Origin: Oscillospiraceae bacterium
GTDB lineage: Bacteria > Bacillota > Clostridia > Oscillospirales > UBA929
Length of the DNA: 15,458 nucleotides
Assembly: GCA_031271325.1 (NCBI GenBank)
Contig: JAISVY010000134.1
Span: 1 to 15,458, forward strand
Direction: 5' to 3'
Shown here piece after piece: positions 1 through 5,414 of the stretch. A program made the translations under genes and the position numbers. The notes under the pieces are model-generated. The model saw nothing but the letters and a program-made list of their open reading frames with translations. It was not told the origin of the DNA and ran no database searches. Within the stretch, counting starts at the first letter, position 1. Each line of letters opens with the position of its first letter.

Positions 1-1071
1 CAAAAATCCCTTTTGGACTACGACGAGCGCATCCGCGACCTCTCGATGGACGCGGACAGCCGCGCCGCCGCGCTGGAGGATTACCGCCGCCGCGCCGACG
101 TTTTACGCGAGAGTTGCACACAAACAACGCTGGATATAGAATCCGTCACCGCGCAAATCGCGCGAAGCCGCGCCGAAACGGACGAAGCGGTGGAGCGCCA
201 GCGGAAGCTGGAGGGCGAACGCGTACAGGCGAACCGGCGCGTAAAAGACGGCGCGGAGCAGAACATGGCGCTTTCCCGCGCCGCCGACAAGCTGGAGAAC
301 AGCCTGCTGACCACCCAAAAGGAGGAGGACGCGCTGGTGACGCGCCTTTGGGAGCAATACGAACTGACTGTGACCAAAGCGCAGGAGTCGCGTACCCCGA
401 TGGAGAGTGTGCAGCGCGCACAGCGCCGCGCCGGGGAACTGAAGCGGGAGATCGCCTCGCTCGGCAGCGTGAATCTGGGCGCGATCGAGGCGTATGAAAG
501 CGTCGGGGAGCGTTACCGGTATCTGACCGAGCAGAAGAGCGACGCGGAGAAGTCCAAGCAGGAGCTGGACGGCATCATCGAGCGTATTACCGGGGAAATG
601 CGCGCGCAGTTTGCCGAACGGTTCGAGCTGATCGCGAAGAAGTTTTCCGAAACCTTTGTGGAGATTTTCGGAGGCGGCGAGGCGGCGCTGGAACTGGACG
701 ACGGCGCGGACATCCTCGAAAGCGGCGTTGAGATCAAAGCGCAGCCGCCGGGCAAGAAACTGCGCTCGATCTCCCTGCTGTCGGGCGGGGAGCAGTCGCT
801 GTCGGCCATCGCGTTGTATTTCGCCATCTTCAAGGTGCGCCCCGCGCCGTTCTGCGTGCTGGACGAGATCGACCACGACCTCGACGACGTCAACGTCGGG
901 CGGTTCGCCGCGTACCTGCGGCGGCTTTCGCAGAACACGCAGTACATCGTCGTCACCCACCGGCGCGGCACGATGGAGCAGGCGGGTATGCTGTACGGCG
1001 TGACGGCGCAGGAACCGGGCGTGAGCAAGGTGATTTCCCTGCGGCTGGACCAAGTAGACGACGCGGAATGA
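1..1071 (+). CDS. smc: Chromosome partition protein SMC, C-terminal part (5' end outside window)
   Basis: SMC is the ATPase of the SMC-ScpAB condensin that organises and segregates the chromosome. Only the last 356 residues lie in the window; the reading frame is open from base 1, so the true start is upstream. Fragment residues 1 to about 140 are a charged Ala/Glu/Arg-rich coiled-coil arm. The conserved LGSVNLGAIEAYE stretch (encoded around 460-495) then leads into the C-terminal ATPase head. The head has the ABC signature LSGGEQ (fragment residues 260-265), a Walker B LDEID (287-291) and the C-terminal block TQYIVVTHRRGTMEQAG. The D-loop region reads DEIDHDLDD, where most bacterial SMCs have something close to DEVDAALDD. 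The gene ends 16 nt before ftsY, a common smc-ftsY operon arrangement. Identification is secure. Confidence 0.96.
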   Translation, partial: QKSLLDYDERIRDLSMDADSRAAALEDYRRRADVLRESCTQTTLDIESVTAQIARSRAETDEAVERQRKLEGERVQANRRVKDGAEQNMALSRAADKLENSLLTTQKEEDALVTRLWEQYELTVTKAQESRTPMESVQRAQRRAGELKREIASLGSVNLGAIEAYESVGERYRYLTEQKSDAEKSKQELDGIIERITGEMRAQFAERFELIAKKFSETFVEIFGGGEAALELDDGADILESGVEIKAQPPGKKLRSISLLSGGEQSLSAIALYFAIFKVRPAPFCVLDEIDHDLDDVNVGRFAAYLRRLSQNTQYIVVTHRRGTMEQAGMLYGVTAQEPGVSKVISLRLDQVDDAE

Positions 1072-1076
1072 GGTTT

Positions 1077-1082
1077 AGGAGG
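1077..1082 (+). promoter_or_regulatory. Ribosome binding site of ftsY
   Basis: A perfect AGGAGG lies 5 nt upstream of the ATG at 1088, in the 16-nt gap after smc. It fixes the ftsY start and suggests efficient independent initiation within the operon. Confidence 0.85.
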
Positions 1083-1087
1083 TTTCC

Positions 1088-1963
1088 ATGGGGTTTTTCG
1101 ACAAACTGAAAGGCAAGCTCGGCGGTTTGTTCGTCGAAGGCGAGCGGGTGAACGACGGCTTCTATGACGAGCTGGAGGAATCGCTAATCCTCTCCGACAC
1201 CGGAGCGGTTTTGGCGGGCGAAATCGTGGAGGGGCTGCGTTCACGCTGCAAAAAAGAGGGAATCAAGCTCCGGCAAGACGCGCGGGCTGTGCTGAAAACA
1301 CAGCTGACAGAGCTTTTGGAAAGCGCCGGAAGCCGGGAGATGAACCTCGCCACCCGCCCTTCGGTCGTACTGATGATCGGCGTCAACGGCGCGGGCAAGA
1401 CAACCAGCGCCGGAAAGCTGTCCGCGCGGCTGAGCGGGGAGGGGAAGCGGGTGCTGCTCTGCGCCGCCGATACCTTCCGCGCCGCCGCCGCCGACCAGCT
1501 GGAGATATGGGCGCAGCGGGCGGGCGTCGGCATCGTGCGGCAGCAGGAGGGCGCGGATCCGGCCAGTGTGCTCTTCGACGCGGTCAACGCGGCGCGGGCG
1601 CGCGGGATTGACGTGGTGCTCTGCGACACGGCGGGGCGTTTGCAAAACAAGCAAAACCTGATGAACGAGCTGAACAAGATCAGCCGCGTGCTGGACCGCG
1701 AACTTCCGGGCGCTTCCCGCGAAACGCTGCTTGCGCTGGATGCGACGACCGGACAGAACGGGCTGCTGCAAGTCAGGGAATTCGCCGCCGCCGCCGGGCT
1801 GACCGGCATCATCCTGACCAAACTGGACGGCACCGCCAAGGGCGGCGTGATCCTTGCCGTCGCCCGGGAGACGGGCGTACCGGTCAAGTGGGTGGGCGTG
1901 GGCGAACAGATCGGCGATTTCGCCCCGTTTGACCCGGCGGCGTTTATCGAGGCGATTGTATGA
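1088..1963 (+). CDS. ftsY: Signal recognition particle receptor FtsY
   Basis: FtsY is the membrane-associated GTPase that receives SRP-ribosome complexes and hands nascent membrane proteins to SecYEG or YidC. The 291-aa protein is essentially an NG domain. A helical N domain (about 1-85) is followed by the G domain with G1 GVNGAGKTT (98-106), the DTFRAAA element (128-134), DTAGR (180-184), the DATTGQNG segment (219-226) and TKLDGTAKGG (244-253). The long acidic A domain of proteobacterial FtsY is absent, which is usual in Gram-positives; the basic, hydrophobic N-terminus MGFFDKLKGKLGGLF probably contacts the membrane. The start is set by the AGGAGG at 1077. The stop overlaps the next start by 4 nt (ATGA), implying translational coupling. 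Ffh is not in the window. Confidence 0.97.
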   Translation: MGFFDKLKGKLGGLFVEGERVNDGFYDELEESLILSDTGAVLAGEIVEGLRSRCKKEGIKLRQDARAVLKTQLTELLESAGSREMNLATRPSVVLMIGVNGAGKTTSAGKLSARLSGEGKRVLLCAADTFRAAAADQLEIWAQRAGVGIVRQQEGADPASVLFDAVNAARARGIDVVLCDTAGRLQNKQNLMNELNKISRVLDRELPGASRETLLALDATTGQNGLLQVREFAAAAGLTGIILTKLDGTAKGGVILAVARETGVPVKWVGVGEQIGDFAPFDPAAFIEAIV

Positions 1964-2523
1964 CCGTGGTGATCGCGACTTCCAATCCGGGCAAGGTCCG
2001 GGAATTTTCCCGCCTGTTGGAGCCGGCGGGGTTCACCGTGAAAACACCGGAAGAATGCGGCGTAACGGGCGCTCCCGAAGAGGACGGCGATACCTTTTTG
2101 GCAAACGCCCGGATTAAAGCGCGGGCTGCCGCCGCCGCGACCGGTCTGGCGGCGCTCGCCGACGATTCCGGACTGTGTGTGGACGCGCTGGACGGCGAGC
2201 CGGGAGTGCGTTCGGCGCGGTTTGCCGAGCCGGGGAAGCGTACCCAAACGCTGCTGCGCCGGATGGAGGGGCAGAACAACCGGAAGGCGCGGTTCGTCAC
2301 CGCCGCTGTGCTGGCATACCCCGGCGGACGGGAAATCACCGCCGAAGGGGTCTGCGAAGGAGAAATCGCGCTCGCGCCAAGCGGAACCAACGGGTTCGGC
2401 TATGACCCGGTGTTTTTTCTGCCGGAACTGGGGCGCACGATGGCGGAACTGTTGCCGGAAGAAAAAAACGCGGTTTCACACCGCGCCCGCGCCCTCCGCG
2501 CTCTGCTGGAGAAACTGCCATGA
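1960..2523 (+). CDS. rdgB: dITP/XTP pyrophosphatase (RdgB/HAM1 family)
   Basis: This enzyme hydrolyses non-canonical purine triphosphates (dITP, XTP) to monophosphates, keeping them out of DNA and RNA. The 187-aa protein shows the family's phosphate-binding start ATSNPGK (6-12), the metal and base-pocket segment ADDSGLCVDAL (67-77), PGVRSARF (81-88), the specificity motif GFGYDP (145-150) and the C-terminal SHRARAL (173-179). It is slightly shorter than the usual roughly 195-205 aa, mainly just after SARF, where the helix-linking loop is reduced. It overlaps ftsY by 4 nt and nadD by 4 nt, so translation of the three is probably coupled. Biochemical specificity is inferred from the family. Confidence 0.94.
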   Translation: MTVVIATSNPGKVREFSRLLEPAGFTVKTPEECGVTGAPEEDGDTFLANARIKARAAAAATGLAALADDSGLCVDALDGEPGVRSARFAEPGKRTQTLLRRMEGQNNRKARFVTAAVLAYPGGREITAEGVCEGEIALAPSGTNGFGYDPVFFLPELGRTMAELLPEEKNAVSHRARALRALLEKLP

Positions 2524-3032
2524 CCCTGGGGCTGTATGGCGGGAGCTTCAATCCGCCGCATACCGGGCATGTCGGCGCGGCGGCGGAGGCGATCAAGACG
2601 CTGCGTCTGGACAGGCTGATCTGGATGCCATCCGGCGACCCGCCGCACAAAACCCTGCCGGAAGAGACGCCTTCACCGGCGCACCGGCTCGCGATGAGCC
2701 GTCTCGCCGCCGCCGGGCTGCGCGGCGCGGAAGTGAGCGCGTTTGAGCTGGACGGCGGCGCGAGGTACACGGTCGATACGGTGCGCATGCTCTTGGAGCG
2801 GGAAAAACCGGAAAAGCTGTATTTGCTGATGGGCAGCGATCAGTGGGAGGTGTTCCCGACTTGGCGGCAAGCCGATGAGCTGTTAAAACTCTGCGAGCCG
2901 TATATCTTCCCGAGGACGCCGGTTTCCAGCACCGAGATTCGCGCCCAACTGAGAGAAGGGCGCGGGAAAGAGCTTTTGACGCCGGGGGTTTATGACTACA
3001 TCCGGTCGGAGGGGTTGTATGGGAACCCCTGA
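2520..3032 (+). CDS. nadD: Nicotinate-nucleotide adenylyltransferase, shortened form
   Basis: NadD adenylates nicotinate mononucleotide to deamido-NAD, a late step in NAD synthesis. The nucleotidyltransferase fingerprint is intact: GGSFNPPHTGH (7-17), the PPHK loop (41-44), the YTVDTV segment (83-88), the MGSDQWEVFPTW region (104-115) and SSTEIR (136-141). The protein is only 170 aa. Between LLKL (121-124) and VSSTEIR there are about ten residues, whereas the B. subtilis enzyme as I recall it has nearly thirty, including a V-K-R-P-G strand and loop. The shortening is in frame with no sign of a frameshift. Catalytic motifs survive, so activity is plausible. The ATG overlaps the rdgB stop (ATGA), and the 3' end overlaps yqeK by 14 nt. 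Confidence 0.93.
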   Translation: MTLGLYGGSFNPPHTGHVGAAAEAIKTLRLDRLIWMPSGDPPHKTLPEETPSPAHRLAMSRLAAAGLRGAEVSAFELDGGARYTVDTVRMLLEREKPEKLYLLMGSDQWEVFPTWRQADELLKLCEPYIFPRTPVSSTEIRAQLREGRGKELLTPGVYDYIRSEGLYGNP

Positions 3033-3609
3033 CGAGTTGCGCCTGATGGTGCGGAAGCGGCAGTCGCCGCGCCGTATGCTGCATACGCTGGGTGTGGAGA
3101 GCGTCGCCGTTTGTTTGGCGCAGCGCTGGGGCGCGGACACGGACGACGCACGAAACGCCGCCCTTCTGCACGATGTGACGAAAGAAGCGCCCGACCAGTT
3201 GAATTTGATGGAGGAATATGATATACTGCCCTGTATATGGCAAGAGACCGTGCCCAATGTTTACCATGCGCTGACCGGGGCGGCTTTTGCGGAGCGTTTG
3301 GGGTATAATAGCGATGTTGTTTCCGCCGTGCGCTGGCACGTGACCGGGCACGCCGGAATGACGCTTCTGGAGAAAATCATCTACCTCGCCGATTTGGCGG
3401 AGCCTTGCCGAAACGGAATTCCGGGGCTTTCCGAATTGCGCGGGAACCTGTATAAAGACCATGACCGCGCTTTGCTGCTGGGGCTGCGTATGTCATTGCG
3501 GTATGTGCGCGAACGCGGCCGCCCCGAAGACCGCTGCAGCGCCGAGGCCCTTCGCTGGATCGCGGAAAGAAACCCGTCGCTCGCCTGCGGCGATGAATAC
3601 CGGGAGTAA
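3019..3609 (+). CDS. yqeK: HD-domain Ap4A hydrolase YqeK (symmetrical bis(5'-nucleosyl)-tetraphosphatase)
   Basis: YqeK proteins cleave diadenosine tetraphosphate to two ADP with a metal-bound HD domain. From the ATG at 3019 the protein is 196 aa. Visible motifs are RMLHTLGVE (first metal His), ALLHDVTKEAP (the HD dyad), NVYHALTGA, WHVTGHAGM and LEKIIYLADLAEPCR, all in family order. The usual HTTG motif reads HVTG here. An in-frame ATG at 2992 would add nine residues, but a strong GGAGGGG (3008-3014) sits just before 3019, so that start is preferred. The 14-nt overlap with nadD suggests coupled translation; nadD-yqeK pairing is standard in Firmicutes. Confidence 0.93.
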   Translation: MGTPDELRLMVRKRQSPRRMLHTLGVESVAVCLAQRWGADTDDARNAALLHDVTKEAPDQLNLMEEYDILPCIWQETVPNVYHALTGAAFAERLGYNSDVVSAVRWHVTGHAGMTLLEKIIYLADLAEPCRNGIPGLSELRGNLYKDHDRALLLGLRMSLRYVRERGRPEDRCSAEALRWIAERNPSLACGDEYRE

Positions 3610-3638
3610 CAAAGGACACCCAGAGAGTACGTGAGGTT

Positions 3639-4808
3639 ATGAGGTTTTTTAAGCGCCCCTATTCGGGCAAACGGACGGGGACGGAGGCTGAGGCGGGCGA
3701 AGCGCCCGCCGGGGAAAAGAAACGTTCCGTATTTGGCATTATCCGCGCTTGGTGGCGCGAAGTGCATAAAGCCCTAAAAATTACCATCATGATAATCATC
3801 GGGCTTTTGGCGGCTTCGCTCGGGTTGCTGATCATCTTTCTGGTCGGGAAATCAATGTTATACCAGCAACCGGGTGACAACAATATCCAGATCAACCAGC
3901 CCTCGCCGTCCGGGACGGTTCCTTCGGTGTCTCCGCTGCCCACGCCGTCCGGGACGGTTCCTTCGGTCAGACCGTCTCCCGATCACGGGTATGTGAAGCG
4001 AGAGGGCGTGTACACCTTCCTGCTGGCCGGGTCAAATCAGGGCTTGACCGATACGCTGATGGTCGCGACGCTGGATACCAAGGCGGGCACCTGTCACATG
4101 CTTTCGATCCCGCGCGATACGGCGGTGGCGAGCGCGCCGCGCTCCCTGAAAAAGATCAACGGCGCGTATTCGCAGCGGAGCGGCATCGACGAGGAAGACC
4201 AGGGCATCACGAACCTGAAAAAAGAGATCGCCACCCTGATCGGCTATCAGCCGGAATACGCCGCGGTGGTGGATTACAACGGCTTCAAGCGCCTGATACA
4301 GGCAATCGACGGCATAGATTTTAACGTGCCGATGCGGATGTACTTGCCGAGCGAAGGGATTAACCTTCAGAAGGGGGAACAGCACCTGAACGCCGACGAA
4401 GCGCTGCAGGTGGTGCGGTTCCGCGTCGGCGTCAACGGCGCGGGGTACGACGATTACGGGCGGATGGAAACCCAGCAGAAGCTGCTTGGCGCGGTGATCA
4501 ATAAAGCCCTTGCGAACTGGACGAAGTTTCCCGAATACATCGACATCGCGCGTGAAAACGTGAAGAGCGATATAGACTGGAGCAACATCCTGTGGTTTGC
4601 CGATCAGGTGCGCAAGATCGGAATGGACAATGTGCAGTTCTCCACCCTGCCGACCGTGTCGGTGGTAAACCCCGCCGAATTGGATTATATGTACTATGAG
4701 ATGGTGCTCTCCGAAGAGGCGCTGACGGTGATCAACGATACGATCAACCCGTTCGGCATCCCGATCAGGGAAGAGCTTGTGGAGCATATGAAACTGACCG
4801 AGAAATAA
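3639..4808 (+). CDS. LytR-CpsA-Psr (LCP) family cell-wall polymer ligase
   Basis: LCP enzymes transfer lipid-linked wall polymers (teichoic acids, capsule) to peptidoglycan outside the cell. The 389-aa protein has a basic cytoplasmic N-terminus (1-46), one membrane helix (about 47-69) and a Ser/Thr/Pro-rich spacer (88-115) containing a duplicated SGTVPSV. The LCP domain (about 124-330) shows SIPRDT (156-161), KKINGAYSQ (171-179), DYNGFKRLIQAIDGIDF (212-228), the FR of VVRFR (258-262) and GRMETQQ (274-280). The first acidic residue normally found in LLxGxD is replaced: the protein reads LLAGSNQG, while the later Asp in TDTLM is kept. An LCP gene between yqeK and rsfS is a common clostridial order. 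The start at 3639 has only a weak GAGG-type site. The polymer substrate is unknown. Confidence 0.92.
   Translation: MRFFKRPYSGKRTGTEAEAGEAPAGEKKRSVFGIIRAWWREVHKALKITIMIIIGLLAASLGLLIIFLVGKSMLYQQPGDNNIQINQPSPSGTVPSVSPLPTPSGTVPSVRPSPDHGYVKREGVYTFLLAGSNQGLTDTLMVATLDTKAGTCHMLSIPRDTAVASAPRSLKKINGAYSQRSGIDEEDQGITNLKKEIATLIGYQPEYAAVVDYNGFKRLIQAIDGIDFNVPMRMYLPSEGINLQKGEQHLNADEALQVVRFRVGVNGAGYDDYGRMETQQKLLGAVINKALANWTKFPEYIDIARENVKSDIDWSNILWFADQVRKIGMDNVQFSTLPTVSVVNPAELDYMYYEMVLSEEALTVINDTINPFGIPIREELVEHMKLTEK
3904..3967 (+). repeat. 25-nt direct repeat in the LCP spacer
   Basis: Two identical 25-nt copies (3904-3928 and 3943-3967) start 39 nt apart and encode the duplicated SGTVPSV in the Pro/Ser/Thr linker just outside the membrane. 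Each copy contains a 13-nt palindrome, CCGTCC-G-GGACGG. A 13-codon duplication explains it. The number of units may vary between strains by slippage or recombination. Confidence 0.85.
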
Positions 4809-4817
4809 CACAGCTCA

Positions 4818-4838
4818 CCGTTTGCCGCAAGCGAACGG
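4818..4838 (+). repeat. Hairpin after the LCP gene
   Basis: CCGTTTGC (4818-4825) pairs with GCGAACGG (4831-4838) over a 5-nt loop, giving 8 bp with one G-U pair. It begins 9 nt after the LCP stop. No T-run follows, so it is not a typical intrinsic terminator. Its sequence resembles the GTTCGCC/GGCGAAC hairpins elsewhere in the window. Confidence 0.6.
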
Positions 4839-4873
4839 CTAACGCGTTATAAACAGTGATATGTGTCACTCTG

Positions 4874-4910
4874 AAAACCTCCCGCTCCGCTCGTTCGCCC
4901 AGCGGCGAAC
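4874..4910. repeat. Palindromic intergenic repeat, GTTCGCC hairpin with GC-rich flank
   Basis: GTTCGCC (4893-4899) and GGCGAAC (4904-4910) form a 7-bp hairpin with loop CAGC. The flank 4874-4890, read on the minus strand, is GCGGAGCGGGAGGTTTT, which matches 8073-8089 in the rpmH leader with one mismatch. In addition, 4888-4899 is a perfect 12-bp inverted match to 4967-4978, and 4881-4888 to 5021-5028. The element therefore appears to belong to the same family as the neighbouring 101-bp unit. Confidence 0.7.
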
Positions 4911-4939
4911 ATGAGGTATTAGAGCTTCTCATATCGAAG

Positions 4940-5040
4940 TGTTGAAAATTGCGTGTTCGCCTGAAAGGCGAACGAGCGTAGCGCTTGCGAACAGGCGGCT
5001 ATGCCGCGGCATCGCAAGCCGGAGCGGGCAATTTTCAACA
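4940..5040. repeat. 101-bp MITE-like inverted-repeat element upstream of rsfS
   Basis: Perfect 13-bp terminal inverted repeats, TGTTGAAAATTGC (4940-4952) and GCAATTTTCAACA (5028-5040), enclose nested hairpins. These are GTTCGCCT/AGGCGAAC (4955-4962 and 4966-4973, 3-nt loop), GCTTGCGA/TCGCAAGC (4983-4990 and 5012-5019), and a perfect 12-bp palindrome at 5001-5012. There is no transposase and no clear target-site duplication. It could be a non-autonomous mobile element, a REP-like repeat, or a structured RNA at the start of the rsfS transcript. It ends 26 nt before the rsfS start. Confidence 0.65.
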
Positions 5041-5066
5041 TGCCCCATATAGAAATGAGGGAACAT

Positions 5067-5414
5067 ATGGAACCGAAAGCGCTCGCGAAGCACATCGCGA
5101 AAATCCTAAGCGGCAAAAAGGCGGCGGACATCCGCCTGCTGGAGGTCGCCGACCTGACGGCGCTGGCCGACTTTTTTATCATCGCCACCGGCACGTCCGC
5201 GCCGCATCTGAAAACGCTCGCCGAAGAGGTGGAGTTCGTGCTGAAAAAAGAGAACATACTGCCCGGGCACATTGAAGGGCGGCACAGCGGAAGCTGGGTA
5301 CTGCTGGATTACGGTTCGGTGGTCGTGCACCTGCTGATGAAGGACGCGCGCGAATTTTACTCGATTGAGCGTCTCTGGGCCGACGCGAAGCAATACAGCG
5401 AGGATGAGTTATGA
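5067..5414 (+). CDS. rsfS: Ribosomal silencing factor RsfS (Iojap/YbeB family)
   Basis: RsfS binds ribosomal protein uL14 on the 50S subunit and blocks joining with 30S when nutrients are scarce. The 115-aa protein carries the family hallmarks: ADFFIIATGTSAPHLKTLAEE in the first half, then GSWVLLDYGSVVVHLL and AREFYSIERLWADA near the C-terminus. The ATG at 5067 is chosen because GAGGG (5057-5061) lies at good spacing and the length fits the family. An in-frame reading from 5001 would begin inside the upstream repeat and add 22 residues unlike RsfS. It overlaps leuS by 4 nt. The rsfS-leuS neighbourhood, behind nadD-yqeK-LCP, is typical of Clostridia. Confidence 0.94.
   Translation: MEPKALAKHIAKILSGKKAADIRLLEVADLTALADFFIIATGTSAPHLKTLAEEVEFVLKKENILPGHIEGRHSGSWVLLDYGSVVVHLLMKDAREFYSIERLWADAKQYSEDEL

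Noticed and set aside
1162..2247. Long minus-strand open frame opposite ftsY and rdgB
   Set aside because: It is antisense to two well-recognised genes, rich in Ser/Arg/Pro as expected for a shadow frame in GC-rich DNA, and has no recognisable motif.
2992..3018. Upstream start for yqeK
   Set aside because: The ATG at 3019 has a strong GGAGGGG at good spacing and matches the family N-terminus; the extra nine residues do not.
4940..5040. CRISPR array or attachment site
   Set aside because: The repeats are inverted and nested, not regularly spaced direct repeats, and there are no Cas or integrase genes nearby.
5001..5066. Longer N-terminus for RsfS starting inside the inverted repeat
   Set aside because: The added 22 residues come from repeat sequence and are not part of the family; ATG 5067 has its own ribosome binding site.
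4809..5066. T-box or amino-acid riboswitch controlling rsfS-leuS
   Set aside because: No TGGNACCGCG-type T-box sequence is present; the region is explained by inverted repeats.
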